Shown here: positions 1 through 9,428 of the stretch, piece by piece
Layout: the number at the start of each line of letters is the position of its first letter
Numbering within the stretch: the stretch's first letter is position 1
NCBI GenBank assembly: GCA_036380925.1
Contig: DASVDW010000212.1
Location: 1-64,000, forward strand
Length of the DNA stretch: 64,000 bases
Reading direction: 5' to 3'
DNA from: JAICLV01 sp036380925
Lineage (GTDB): Bacteria; Actinomycetota; Actinomycetes; Acidothermales; Acidothermaceae
Translations under genes and position numbers: made by a program
The notes under the pieces: generated by a model
Told to the model about the DNA's origin: nothing
What the model saw: only the letters and a program-made list of their open reading frames with translations
Databases searched by the model: none

Positions 1-87
1 TCCGCCTGGCTCTTTGGCGGCGCCGCCTCGGTGAGCGACGGCGTCTTCACTCAGGCGGCGGCCGCGCTGAAAGCCGCGACGCCGTAG
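1..87 (+). CDS. C-terminal end of a cell-wall-binding repeat 2 (cwb2) protein, 5' truncated
   Basis: Only the last 28 codons lie in the window. They contain LFGGAASVSDGVF and end with TAG. This matches the end of a cwb2 repeat (LxGGxxxVSxxV), as in the two full cwb2 proteins at 41.6 and 45.7 kb. Such repeats hold secreted proteins at the actinobacterial or clostridial surface. The cargo domain and signal peptide lie upstream of the window. The stretch is short, so the assignment rests on that one motif and its likeness to the other copies. Confidence 0.6.
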   Translation, partial: SAWLFGGAASVSDGVFTQAAAALKAATP

Positions 88-119
88 CGAGTCCGCCGCG
101 CCCGCGCGACGATGGAGCC

Positions 120-611
120 GTGGGCGCGGTGGATCACGACGTCATAGAAAACACCGGACGACGGCAGCGCCGTTGGCCGTTGCTCGCCGTGGTCATCGTC
201 GTCGCCACCGCCCTGCTCGCGAGGTTCGCGGACGCGCAAGTGAAACACCACGAGGCGCATCTGGTCGCGCTGCGGGCCGCCGACGCGCAAGCCACCGCGA
301 AGGCGGCTCGGGCCGTCGTGCTGTCGACCCGGCAATACACGCTGCCGCTGCTGGTGACGTCGTCCTCCGCCACGGTGCGCGCCGGCCTTGCGAAGTTGAT
401 CGACGACGAGGCCGCGCGCCAAGCCAAAAAACTGCAGCAGGCGCGTGACGCAGTGCGAAACACCGCGATCCTGCCGTGGCATCACGACTTGTGGGATAGG
501 AAGAAAGCCACCGTCTCTGCAATAGACGCGCAGATCGCGGCGCTCGACGCGGCGTCACATGGCGCCGACCTGGCGGTGCTCAACGCGCTATCGACGGCTA
601 CTCCCCCCTGA
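120..611 (+). CDS. Small membrane-anchored protein of unknown function
   Basis: 163 aa from a GTG start; a second GTG three codons later is possible. Residues 19-40 form one hydrophobic segment after an Arg-rich stretch, which suggests an N-terminal signal anchor with the rest outside. The exported part is Ala-rich, charged and probably helical or coiled (QARDAV, KKLQQ). I recognise no family. It follows the cwb2 protein tail by 32 bp on the same strand, so the two may share a transcript. Its 3' end overlaps the end of the convergent DinB-like gene by 14 bp. Confidence 0.6.
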   Translation: MGAVDHDVIENTGRRQRRWPLLAVVIVVATALLARFADAQVKHHEAHLVALRAADAQATAKAARAVVLSTRQYTLPLLVTSSSATVRAGLAKLIDDEAARQAKKLQQARDAVRNTAILPWHHDLWDRKKATVSAIDAQIAALDAASHGADLAVLNALSTATPP

Positions 612-1107
612 CGCCGTCGATCGCCTCGCGCAGCAAATCAGCGTGGCCGTTGTGCCGCGCGTACTCCTCGATGAGATGGGCCAGCAGCCAACGAATCGAG
701 ATGGTCTCGCCGCGCCTGACGAAGGTGTCGTCAAGCGAGCGCGTCGCCAGGACTTCACGCGAGCGCGCGCACTCGCGCGCGAACTCGTCGAATGCGGCCG
801 CGACATCGGCGTCGTCGACGTCGTCAAAGTCGCCGTCGCGATTCGCCTCGGTCCAGTACAGCGGCGGCGCGCCGTCACCGAGAACGCCGCGTCGAAACCA
901 GCCGCGCTCAACCTCCGACAAGTGCCGCACCAACCCGAGCAACGACAAGCCGGACGGCGGAACCGCGCGCCGCCGCAGCTGCTCGTCTGTGAGGTCAGCG
1001 CATTTCACCAGCAGCGTTTGCCGGTGGTACTCAAGGAATCCCACCAGCGTGGAGCGCTCGTCGGCGGTGAGCGGCGGGTCGGCCCGCTCGACGTTGGTGA
1101 CACCCAT
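598..1107 (-). CDS. DinB/DUF664 family protein
   Basis: 169 aa. DinB-superfamily four-helix bundles include mycothiol- and bacillithiol-dependent metalloenzymes. This one has the DUF664 signatures LVRHLSEVERGWF (His62) and, near the C-terminus, EEYARHNGHADLLREAIDG with His152 and His155; His144 lies just before. These are the expected metal-ligand positions. The start at 1107 is preferred over one 27 bp upstream: its ATG overlaps the TGA of the LuxR-type gene by 1 bp (TGATG) and a GGAGGG lies about 9 nt upstream. It is therefore translationally coupled as the last gene of that operon. Substrate unknown. Confidence 0.85.
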   Translation of the reverse strand: MGVTNVERADPPLTADERSTLVGFLEYHRQTLLVKCADLTDEQLRRRAVPPSGLSLLGLVRHLSEVERGWFRRGVLGDGAPPLYWTEANRDGDFDDVDDADVAAAFDEFARECARSREVLATRSLDDTFVRRGETISIRWLLAHLIEEYARHNGHADLLREAIDGVRGE

Positions 1108-3992
1108 CAGTTCAAGCCCTCCGAAGAAACCCATGCGGCTATTTGCGACCGCGACGACATGTTGAGCTTCGCCAAGATGTTCGACACGTGCACCGACGCG
1201 GTCTTGGTCGAGATGAAGAGCTTACGGCCGATCTCGCCGTTGCTAAGGCCCTGCGCCACCAACACCGCGACATCACGCTCGCGCGCGGTCAACTGACCAC
1301 TTGCCGCGCGAGCCCCACCGCCGGCCAACCTGTTCTGCAAAGCTGCGAGCTGCTCGACCCGCCAGCCCTTCCACCGACTCAGCAGCGCGGCCACCGCGTC
1401 GACGTGCTCTCTCGCGGCGTCGACGTCGCCAAGCGCGAGCAGCGATTGCGCCAAACCCATGCGAACGTCCGCCTCGATCGGAACGCCCGGCCGGCGCGGC
1501 GGCGCCGCCAACGTCGTCCGCCACAACTCGACAGCGCGCGCGTGATCGCCGTGCGCTGCCGCCAACACCGCCTCGACGTGCGAGATCCACGCCTCGTCGT
1601 CTTCGCGGGCGACGCGTCGACTGCTCTCCCGGACGAGTTCGAAGACCTCGCTCACGCGATCGACCGAGACGCCTGCGCGCAACGCGCCCAGCAGCGCGCC
1701 GCCCCAGCTCCCGGCGAACAGCACGCATGGCTCCGGGCCGTCGCCGCCGCTTTCAGCCAGCCGATCGAGCGCCCTTGACGCGCGCACGGTGGCACCGAGC
1801 TGGGCGGCCAGGTCGATCTCGAGGGTGATCAACCACTGGGCGTGCTGCTCCCTGGCCGAGACGCCGATGATGCCGCGGACCTCGTCGAACATGGCGGACG
1901 CGGTCGGCTCGCCTGCCTCGACCGCGAGCCAGGCCCGCTCGCCGAGCAACCATGCTCGCTTGGAGGGGCGGTCGCCGAGCGGATCGCGAAGCGTCCGTTC
2001 GAGGACGTCGATGGCGGCCGACAGGTCGCCCGCCACCTCGGACTGGTACGCCGCGGCAAGCTCCTCGACGCTCCAGTCCTGCCAGCCAAACCGTTGAGAC
2101 AGCTCGCGCGCCCGCTGCACCAACGACCACACCCGCTCACGAGGCCAGCGCACCAGCACGCCTTGCAGCAGGTTGTTCGAGCCGCGAAGCGCGCTCAACA
2201 CGTCGCCGCGCTCGACGGCGACGTCGATCGCCTCGACCAGCAGGTTGGCGCCTTCGTCCAGGTGGCCGATCATGTCGATCAAGGCCGAGCCTTTGTTGAC
2301 CAACGCGGCCGGCAACGCGGACGACGTGGGGTCGTCGGCCCCGGCATTGATCAGCTCGATCGCGCGGTCGGCCCACTCGACGGCCTCCGCCGGCCGACCG
2401 CCCAGCATCCGCGCCTCCGCAAGGTGCCCGTAGACCGCGGCCAGGTCGGCGTCTTGGGGCAACACCTTGGCCAGTTCGAGCAACCGCTCGATCACCTGAT
2501 CGCGCCCTTCGAGGTCGCCCTTTTCCCAGCGCAAGCGCGACACCGCGCGCAACGCGCGGCTGAGCGCGCCGTCGTCGCCCGCGGCTTCGGCGAGCGCGAC
2601 CAACTGCGTCGCGTACGACAGCGCGGTGTCGGTCAGCCCGCAGGCCCAGGCCGAACGGGTCGCGAGCACCAGCAGCTCGGGATCGGCTTCGGCCTCGGTC
2701 AGCCCGAGTTCGGCCAGCCGCAACGCCTCGTAGGTCGATCCGGTGCGCAGGTTGACGTCGGCGCCGCGACGAGCCGCGTCGATGAGCTCCTCCCACAGAT
2801 GCGCGCCGGCCGCGTGATACGCGAGCGCGCCCCAATCGTCGCTGCCCATCTCCAGCAGCGCGGCGTAGGCCTTTTCGTGCAACCGCCGACGCTGCCTGCC
2901 GAGCAGCCGCTGGGCGACCGCCTCGCGGGTCAACGCGTGGCGGAACGAGAACAGGTCAGGCTCCACCTCCACGACGAGGCCGCGATCGACGAGCGCGCGC
3001 ATCGCGTCGATGAGCTCGTCCTCGCCGGCGCCCGTGACGGACGCGAGCAAGTCAAAAGGAATTCGGCGACCGAGGACGGCGGCGGCGTCGGCGATCCGGC
3101 GCTGGTCGGAGTCAAGGCCCTCGATGTGCCGCAACACCGCCTCGCTGATGCTCACCGGCAGCGGCAGGGCGCACAGCTCGTCCAGCGTGGCGTCCGGCGC
3201 CGCGGTGACGAGCTCCTCCAAGAAGAACGGGTTGCCGGACGTGCGCCGGGTGAGTTCGCTGGCCACCCGATACGACACCGGGGCGTCATAGACGACGCCC
3301 AGCCACTCCGCGACCTGGCCTTCGGTGAGCGGCCGCAGTTCCAGCTGCTCGACCATGCGCTGACGGGCGACCCGGTCGAGCATCTCGGCGAGCCGCCAGC
3401 CGCGGGCGACCCCCGGGCGGAACGTGCCCACCACGAGCAACGGCAGATCGGGGGTGGTGGCGAGCCGGGACAGCAGCAACAGACTCTCGGCGTCCGCCCA
3501 GTGCAGGTCTTCGGCGACCAACACACCGGGTCGGCCGTCGAGGACGCAGCGGACCAGTTCGACGGCGGCGGTGATGTTCTCCTCGCCCACCACCCGGGCG
3601 AGCGGCGCGTCGGCGCGGCCCTCGCCGCCGAGGCGAGGCGCGACCGGGGCGAGCAGCAACCGCAGCGCGGATGCGCGCGACTCCAACACGGCCGGCACCG
3701 AGGTCCAGTCGGCGACGATCGCCTGCAACGCGCTTTGGACGACGTGGAACGGCCGGCCCAACTCGCCGGGCTCGGCGTGACCGACGAGCACCGGCATGTC
3801 GGTCAAGGTGGCGACGAACTCGCGGGCCAGCCGGCTCTTGCCGACGCCGGGCTCGCCGCTGATGAGCGCGACCCGCGGCTCAACCAGACCGACGGCCATC
3901 GCCTGCAGACGGCGCAGCTCTGTCGCCCGGCCGACCATGACCGCGCTCAACCCGCCGCGCACTACCGCCACGTCGGCCACGGTAGCGCTCAT
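1107..3992 (-). CDS. LuxR-family transcriptional regulator with N-terminal AAA/STAND ATPase (LAL type)
   Basis: 961 aa. A Walker A motif GEPGVGKS (residues 46-53) and a Walker B VLVAEDLHWAD (157-167) mark an AAA/STAND ATPase module. About 600 residues of helical TPR-like repeats follow. The last 65 residues are a LuxR/GerE helix-turn-helix starting LTARERDVAVLVAQGLSNGEI. This is the classical LAL/MalT architecture, in which ATP and an inducer control DNA binding. The ATG at 3992 overlaps the TGA of the upstream 69-aa gene (ATGA). The downstream DinB-like gene is coupled through TGATG. The effector and target genes cannot be read from the sequence. Confidence 0.92.
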   Translation of the reverse strand: MSATVADVAVVRGGLSAVMVGRATELRRLQAMAVGLVEPRVALISGEPGVGKSRLAREFVATLTDMPVLVGHAEPGELGRPFHVVQSALQAIVADWTSVPAVLESRASALRLLLAPVAPRLGGEGRADAPLARVVGEENITAAVELVRCVLDGRPGVLVAEDLHWADAESLLLLSRLATTPDLPLLVVGTFRPGVARGWRLAEMLDRVARQRMVEQLELRPLTEGQVAEWLGVVYDAPVSYRVASELTRRTSGNPFFLEELVTAAPDATLDELCALPLPVSISEAVLRHIEGLDSDQRRIADAAAVLGRRIPFDLLASVTGAGEDELIDAMRALVDRGLVVEVEPDLFSFRHALTREAVAQRLLGRQRRRLHEKAYAALLEMGSDDWGALAYHAAGAHLWEELIDAARRGADVNLRTGSTYEALRLAELGLTEAEADPELLVLATRSAWACGLTDTALSYATQLVALAEAAGDDGALSRALRAVSRLRWEKGDLEGRDQVIERLLELAKVLPQDADLAAVYGHLAEARMLGGRPAEAVEWADRAIELINAGADDPTSSALPAALVNKGSALIDMIGHLDEGANLLVEAIDVAVERGDVLSALRGSNNLLQGVLVRWPRERVWSLVQRARELSQRFGWQDWSVEELAAAYQSEVAGDLSAAIDVLERTLRDPLGDRPSKRAWLLGERAWLAVEAGEPTASAMFDEVRGIIGVSAREQHAQWLITLEIDLAAQLGATVRASRALDRLAESGGDGPEPCVLFAGSWGGALLGALRAGVSVDRVSEVFELVRESSRRVAREDDEAWISHVEAVLAAAHGDHARAVELWRTTLAAPPRRPGVPIEADVRMGLAQSLLALGDVDAAREHVDAVAALLSRWKGWRVEQLAALQNRLAGGGARAASGQLTARERDVAVLVAQGLSNGEIGRKLFISTKTASVHVSNILAKLNMSSRSQIAAWVSSEGLN

Positions 3993-4198
3993 CGGGTGCA
4001 GGCGACGTTGAGTTCTCTGCGGGCGCCCGCGGCGACAGCCGCCGGCGATCCGGCCGTCGTGGCGTGCGCGACCGATTTCGCCGCCTGCTTGGTCACCTCT
4101 GGTGCGGCTCGGCGGGCCCGGCGCTCGCGCCGGTGACCGGCGATCTTGCGCAACTCCGCGCGGCGGGCCGTGACGGCGGCGGTGGTGAAGTCCTGCAT
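3989..4198 (-). CDS. Small basic protein coupled to the LuxR-type regulator
   Basis: 69 aa, rich in Ala and Arg/Lys, with no membrane segment and one Cys near the end (NVACTR). I recognise no family. It is supported as a real gene by a near-perfect ribosome binding site (AGGAGGTG) 5 nt before its ATG and by a 4-bp ATGA overlap with the regulator that follows. The net positive charge would suit nucleic-acid or partner binding, but that is inference. Confidence 0.6.
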   Translation of the reverse strand: MQDFTTAAVTARRAELRKIAGHRRERRARRAAPEVTKQAAKSVAHATTAGSPAAVAAGARRELNVACTR

Positions 4199-4290
4199 CG
4201 GACACCTCCTGAACTTCCGCGGCCCGATGGCCGCACATTCAGGTTCGGTGCCTGAGGTAGCCGCTCACATCGGGCGAGTGCCTAGTTCGC

Positions 4291-4315
4291 GCGCGCCCCG
4301 GTTCGACCGGCGCGC
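4291..4315 (-). terminator. GC-rich hairpin downstream of hrpA
   Basis: A GCGCGC-cc-CGGT stem pairs with ACCG-GCGCGC around a 3-nt loop, about 20 bp after the hrpA stop on the minus strand. There is no U tract, as often in actinobacteria. The two unpaired cytosines weaken it. Confidence 0.4.
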
Positions 4316-4334
4316 CTAAGGCGCCCCACCTCGA

Positions 4335-7300
4335 CTAAGGCGCCAGCAGCCGGGCGATCCGCCGCACCGACACCGGCTGCGCGGTGCCGAGCGCCTGGGC
4401 GAACAGGCTGACCCGCAACTCCTCGATCAGCCATCGGGCGTCGGCGAGTGTGGCCGAGTCGACGTCACCGCGCCGCCGCGCCTCGTCGAGCAGCTCTTGC
4501 GCCTGCCCGACCTCCCACATTCGGGCCTGATCGCGATTCACGTCGCCGGCCAACCGCTCGAGCCGCCGGTTGATCGCGGCCAGGTAGCGCGGCAGATCGG
4601 ACAGCCTGGCGGCGCCGGCCCGCGTGGCGAACCCGCGGTAGACCAGCCCGGCGAGCTGGTCGCGCATGTCGACGAGCGCGGGCAGCAGCCGAGGTTCCCG
4701 TGACGTCGTCGCCGCCTTCAGCGCCACCTCGACCTCGTGCGCCGCCGTCAGGACGTCGACGGCGGTCATCACCACTTTGGTCAGGGTGTCAGGAAGCTCG
4801 GCGCGCACCCGCTCCAGCAGCCGGCGAAACGTCGACTCGTCACGCGGCCGCTCCCCGAACTCCGCCGCGATCGCGTCGATCGCGCACGCCAGGCAGTCGT
4901 CAAGCAGCTCGCTGACGCCGCCAGGGGCGTTGCGGCGCAACGCCAACTTGGTCTGGTTGGGCAGCTGCCGCTGCAACGCTTTCGCCGGCGACGAGACGTT
5001 CAGCAGCAACAGCCGCCGCAAGCCTTGGCGCATCGCGGAGTCCGCCTCCGCCGGCGTCTCGAACACGCGCACGCCGACCGCGTCGCCCTGATCGACCAAC
5101 GCCGGGTAGCCGCGCACCCGCAAACCGGCGCGCGCCTGCTCCACGCAATCCGGCAACGCGCCGAACTCCCACGCCCGCAAGCCGTCCTTTTCGATGTCGG
5201 ACGACGCGGCGCTGATCGCCCGCCGCATCGACCCGGTGAGCCGCTCGCGCAACGCGTTGAGATCGCGGCCGGCCGCTAGGAGCTGCCCGTCGTCCGACTC
5301 GATGGCGAACCGCATGCGCAGGTGGGATGGCAACCGCTCGACGTCGAAGTCGTCGGCGCTCACCTCGACGCCGGAGCGACGCCACAACTCCTGCGCCAGC
5401 GCGGTTTCCAGTGAGCCGCCGGCCGTCTCACGCAGATCGAGTTGCCTAGCGACGTCGGGCGCCGGGACGAAATGGCGACGCAACGCTTTGGGCAGGGACC
5501 GAATGAGCGCGACCACCAGTTCCTCGCGCCAACCCGGGACCTGCCAGCTGAAGTCGGCGTCGACCACTTGGTTCAACACCGCCACCGGAATGTGCGCGGT
5601 GACACCGTCAGCGTCGGCTCCCGGCTCGAAGGCGTACGTCAGCGCAAAATTGAGGTCGTCTTGTCGCCAGACATCGGGGAGCCCTCGCAGGTCGAGGGTT
5701 TTCGCCGCCGGCGTGAGCAATTCCTCGCGGCTGAAGGTCAGCAGGTCGGCGTCTCGCTTTCGGGCCTTCTTCCACCAGCTGTCGAAGTGGCGGGCCGACA
5801 CCACATCGCGCGGGATTCGCTTGTCGTACAACTCGAACATCGCCTCGTCATCAACGACGAGGTCGCGCCGGCGGACCCGGTCCTCCAAGCCCGCGATCTC
5901 TTCGGCCGTCGCCCGGTTGGCCGCGAGAAACCGATGCCGCGTCTGCCAATCCCCCTCAACCAGCGCGTGGCGGATGAACAGCTCACGCGAAAGAACCGGA
6001 TCAACGCGCGCGTAGCCCACTCGCCGTGCCGCGACGATCGGTATCCCGTACAGCAAGACCTTCTCGACCGCCATGACGGCGCCGCGGCGGGAATCCCAGT
6101 GCGGTTCGCGGTAGCTGCGCTTGACCAGGTGGGCGGCCAGCGGCTCCACCCATTCCGGCTCGACGCGCGCGCAAACCCGCCCCCACAGCCGGGTCGTCTC
6201 GACCAGCTCGGCGGCCATCACCCACCGAGGCGGTTTCTTGAACAGCGCGGAGCCCGGGAAAATCGCGAAGTGCGAACCGCGCGCGCCGAGGTAGTCGCGC
6301 CTCTCGACGTCGCGCAGCCCGATGTGCGACAGCAATCCGCTGAGCAGCGCTTGGTGCACGAGAGCCGTGGGCGCGTCGGCGTCGTTCACCCGGATGCCGA
6401 TCGAGCGCGCGACCTGCCGCAGTTGAGCCACCAGGTCTTGCCACTCGCGCACCCGCAGATAGTTGAGGAACTCCTTGCGGCACATCCGGCGGAATTTGTT
6501 CGACGACAGCTCCTCCTGCTTCTCGCGCAGGTGCTCCCACAGCTTCAGGTAACCGAGAAAGTCCGACTCCGGATCGGTGAACCGGGCGTGCTGTTCGTCG
6601 GCGGCCTGCTGCGCGTCGAGCGGCCGCTCCCGCGGGTCGACGATCGACAGCGCGGCGGCGATCACGATGGTCTCGCGCACGCAACCGAGCGAGTCGGCGT
6701 GCACGATCATCCGGGCGATGCGCGGGTCGACCGGCAGCGCGGCGAGCTTGCGACCGACGGCGGTGAGCTTCGGGACGCCGCCGACCTGATCGACCGCGCC
6801 GAGTTCTTCCAGCAGGGCAAGGCCATCCTTGATGTTGCGCCGATCGGGCGGCTCGACGAACGGAAAGCCCGCGACGTCGCCAAGGCCGAGCGCGGCCATT
6901 TGCAGGATGACCGCCGCGAGATTGGTGCGCAGAATCTCCGGGTCGGTGAACTCGGGCCTGGCGGCGAAGTCGTCCTCGGAGTACAGCCGGATGCACACAC
7001 CCGCCTCGACCCGACCACACCGACCGGCGCGCTGTTTCGCCGACGCCTGCGAGATCGGCTCTATCGGCAGCCGCTGCACCTTCGTCCGAGAGCTGTAGCG
7101 CGATATTCGCGCGGTGCCTGGGTCGACGACGTATCGGATTCCGGGCACCGTCAGCGAGGTCTCCGCGACGTTCGTCGCGAGCACGATCCGTCGTCCGGCG
7201 TGTGGCTCGAACACGCGGTGCTGCTCGGACGACGACAGCCGCGCGTACAACGGAAGCACTTCGACGTCGCGCATCTCGCGTTTGCGCAGCGCCTCGGCGG

Positions 7301-8231
7301 TGTCGCGGATTTCCCGTTCGCCGCTGAGGAAAACCAGGATGTCTCCAGGGCCCTCGTGGCACAGCTCGTCGACCGCGCCGCAGATCGCGGTGACTTGGTC
7401 GCGTGGCTCGGCGCTCTCGTCGTCCGACTCGTCGTCCTCAGGCGCGCCGTCGACGAGCGGCCGGTATCGCACCTCGACCGGGTACATCCGGCCCGACGCC
7501 TCGATGACCGGTGTGTCGCCGAAGTGCGTGGAGAAGCGCTCCGGGTCGATCGTCGCCGACGTGACGATGACCTTGAGGTCGGGCCGACGCGGCAGCAGTT
7601 GTTTGAGATAGCCGAGGATGAAGTCGATGTTCAGGCTGCGCTCATGCGCCTCGTCGACGATGATCGTGTCGTAGCCGCTCAGCAAGCGGTCCTGTTGCAG
7701 CTCGGCGAGCAAAATGCCGTCGGTCATCACCTTGACCAGCGTGTCCCCGTGCGCGCGATCGGTGAATCGCACCTTGTAGCCGACCACGCCGCCGAGCGGC
7801 GTGTCGAGTTCGGCGGCGATCCGCTCAGCGACCGCGCGAGCGGCGATTCGGCGCGGCTGGGTGTGCCCGATCGCGCCACGCACACCGCGGCCGAGCTCAA
7901 GACAGATCTTCGGCAGCTGGGTGGTCTTCCCGGAGCCGGTCTCGCCGGCGACGACAACGACCTGGTGATCGCGAATCGCCGCCGCGATGTCAGCCTTTCG
8001 ATCGACGATCGGCAGACCCGCCGGATACCTGACGGTTGGCACGCTCGCCGCGCGCCGGGCGAGCGCCGCTTCGACGCGGTCGAGCTCCGCCAACACCGCC
8101 TCGATGGCAGCCGTTTCCCTCCCGCCGCCGGCGAGACGCTCGACGCCGCTGAGCCGGCGGCGCAACGGCCGGCGGTCGCGCAACGGCAGCGCGTCGACGC
8201 GCGAACGCAACTCGGCAAGCGAAACAGGCAC
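4335..8231 (-). CDS. hrpA: ATP-dependent RNA helicase HrpA (DEAH box)
   Basis: 1298 aa, matching the roughly 1300 aa of E. coli HrpA. Motifs of a DEAH/RHA helicase are in order: GETGSGKT (96-103), DEAH (193-196), SAT (225-227) and QRAGRCGR (400-407). They are followed by the HA2/OB-fold region and a long C-terminal DUF3418-type domain. Family members unwind RNA 3' to 5' and in E. coli help rescue stalled ribosomes. The start is a GTG, 39 bp from the divergent GH63-like gene. Monocistronic. Confidence 0.96.
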   Translation of the reverse strand: MPVSLAELRSRVDALPLRDRRPLRRRLSGVERLAGGGRETAAIEAVLAELDRVEAALARRAASVPTVRYPAGLPIVDRKADIAAAIRDHQVVVVAGETGSGKTTQLPKICLELGRGVRGAIGHTQPRRIAARAVAERIAAELDTPLGGVVGYKVRFTDRAHGDTLVKVMTDGILLAELQQDRLLSGYDTIIVDEAHERSLNIDFILGYLKQLLPRRPDLKVIVTSATIDPERFSTHFGDTPVIEASGRMYPVEVRYRPLVDGAPEDDESDDESAEPRDQVTAICGAVDELCHEGPGDILVFLSGEREIRDTAEALRKREMRDVEVLPLYARLSSSEQHRVFEPHAGRRIVLATNVAETSLTVPGIRYVVDPGTARISRYSSRTKVQRLPIEPISQASAKQRAGRCGRVEAGVCIRLYSEDDFAARPEFTDPEILRTNLAAVILQMAALGLGDVAGFPFVEPPDRRNIKDGLALLEELGAVDQVGGVPKLTAVGRKLAALPVDPRIARMIVHADSLGCVRETIVIAAALSIVDPRERPLDAQQAADEQHARFTDPESDFLGYLKLWEHLREKQEELSSNKFRRMCRKEFLNYLRVREWQDLVAQLRQVARSIGIRVNDADAPTALVHQALLSGLLSHIGLRDVERRDYLGARGSHFAIFPGSALFKKPPRWVMAAELVETTRLWGRVCARVEPEWVEPLAAHLVKRSYREPHWDSRRGAVMAVEKVLLYGIPIVAARRVGYARVDPVLSRELFIRHALVEGDWQTRHRFLAANRATAEEIAGLEDRVRRRDLVVDDEAMFELYDKRIPRDVVSARHFDSWWKKARKRDADLLTFSREELLTPAAKTLDLRGLPDVWRQDDLNFALTYAFEPGADADGVTAHIPVAVLNQVVDADFSWQVPGWREELVVALIRSLPKALRRHFVPAPDVARQLDLRETAGGSLETALAQELWRRSGVEVSADDFDVERLPSHLRMRFAIESDDGQLLAAGRDLNALRERLTGSMRRAISAASSDIEKDGLRAWEFGALPDCVEQARAGLRVRGYPALVDQGDAVGVRVFETPAEADSAMRQGLRRLLLLNVSSPAKALQRQLPNQTKLALRRNAPGGVSELLDDCLACAIDAIAAEFGERPRDESTFRRLLERVRAELPDTLTKVVMTAVDVLTAAHEVEVALKAATTSREPRLLPALVDMRDQLAGLVYRGFATRAGAARLSDLPRYLAAINRRLERLAGDVNRDQARMWEVGQAQELLDEARRRGDVDSATLADARWLIEELRVSLFAQALGTAQPVSVRRIARLLAP

Positions 8232-8270
8232 CCGTCAACTGTCTCATCTCCACCCGCATAGCCTTCGATC

Positions 8271-9419
8271 ATGAGCAGCGCAGACGACCTCGACGCGCAG
8301 GTGCGCGCCGGCGCGTGGCGGGTGCTGGAGCATGCCTGGCAACCCGCGCTGGGTTACTGCCGACCGCATCGCCGCAGCTATCCCCACCTGTGGCTGTGGG
8401 ACTCGTGCTTTCACTCGATCGCGTGGTCGGCGTTCGGCGACGAACGCGCCGTCGTCGAGCTAACCGCCGTCTTCAAAGGCCAGCTGGCAAGCGGCTTTCT
8501 CCCCCACATGCGCTACGGCCGACGCACCTACCAGCGAGGGCCGCTGCCTGGCGTGTCGTCGTTCACCCAGCCTCCGGTGCACGCGCGCGCGATCGCGGCG
8601 GCGCGGGCCGCCGGGCTCACGTCGTCCGACAAACTGATCGAGCGGGCGAGGCGGGCGCTGGAGGCGTTGTGGCGAATCCGGATGCGCGACGGCCTGCTGG
8701 TGATCGTGCATCCATGGGAGGCTGGCACCGACGACTCCCCGCGGTGGGACGCGTGGGTTGGGTCGACCACCTGGCAACGTCGACGGTGGTCGAAATCCGA
8801 CCGCCGATTGCTTGCGACCACGGTGTTCTCCGACGACGGCGCCGCGATCGACAACACCGAGTTCGTCGTGGCGCCGGCGAGCTTCAATGCGATCGCGGCC
8901 GACGCCGCGATCACCTTGGCTGAGCTCACCGGCGACGACGAGTGGCGCGACCGCGGCGTCGCATTGGCGAGCGCGCTTGACGCGCGCGCATGGGACGACG
9001 AGCAGGGTCTTTGGTCCGACGTCGTGTTCACCGGCCCGACCGTGAGTTCGCGGCTGCCGACAAGCGACGCGACGCTGCCCGCGTTGTGCGTCGAAAACCC
9101 GGAGCACGCGACCCGCGCGTTGCGTCAGCTCACCGACCCGACGCGATTCGGCTCGCCGTTCGGCCCTCGGTTTGTGCGACCGGACAATCCGGCGTATCAG
9201 CCCGACCTGTATTGGCGCGGCCCCGCGTGGCCGCAGCTGAATTACCTGTCGGTGCTCGCCGCGCGACGATGGGGCATGGCGCGGACGGCAGACGACGTCG
9301 CGCGCTCGACAAAACTCGGCGCGCTGCGATCGAGTTTCGCGGAGTACTGGAATCCTGAGTCGGGCGAGGGCCGTGGGGCGATTCCGCAGACGTGGGCAGC
9401 GGTCGCGGCCGCCCTCTGA
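8271..9419 (+). CDS. GH63-like (alpha/alpha)6-barrel glycoside hydrolase
   Basis: 382 aa, no signal peptide, so cytoplasmic. The signatures are those of the bacterial GH63 / mannosyl- or glucosylglycerate hydrolase group: WLWDSCFHSIAW near residue 42, YWRGPAWPQLNYL near 315, and EYWNPESGEG near the end. The Asp in WLWDS and acidic residues in the C-terminal part are the expected catalytic and substrate-binding positions. A role in recycling a compatible solute such as glucosylglycerate, or an oligosaccharide, is plausible, but the substrate cannot be fixed. The next gene is convergent, 9 bp away. Confidence 0.75.
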   Translation: MSSADDLDAQVRAGAWRVLEHAWQPALGYCRPHRRSYPHLWLWDSCFHSIAWSAFGDERAVVELTAVFKGQLASGFLPHMRYGRRTYQRGPLPGVSSFTQPPVHARAIAAARAAGLTSSDKLIERARRALEALWRIRMRDGLLVIVHPWEAGTDDSPRWDAWVGSTTWQRRRWSKSDRRLLATTVFSDDGAAIDNTEFVVAPASFNAIAADAAITLAELTGDDEWRDRGVALASALDARAWDDEQGLWSDVVFTGPTVSSRLPTSDATLPALCVENPEHATRALRQLTDPTRFGSPFGPRFVRPDNPAYQPDLYWRGPAWPQLNYLSVLAARRWGMARTADDVARSTKLGALRSSFAEYWNPESGEGRGAIPQTWAAVAAAL

Positions 9420-9428
9420 CGCGGCGGG

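Noticed and set aside
1842..4136. 764-codon plus-strand frame opposite the LuxR-type regulator
   Set aside because: Composition typical of an antisense shadow; the minus-strand gene has Walker and HTH motifs.
3992..4238. Upstream extension of the LuxR-type regulator to 4238
   Set aside because: The extension is Arg/Pro-rich noise, overlaps a coupled small gene with a strong ribosome binding site, and the ATG at 3992 fits the operon overlap.
5442..8261. Long open frame of 939 codons on the plus strand opposite hrpA
   Set aside because: It is the antisense shadow of a clear DEAH helicase; its translation is Arg/Gln/Asp-rich with no family motif, as expected in high-GC DNA.
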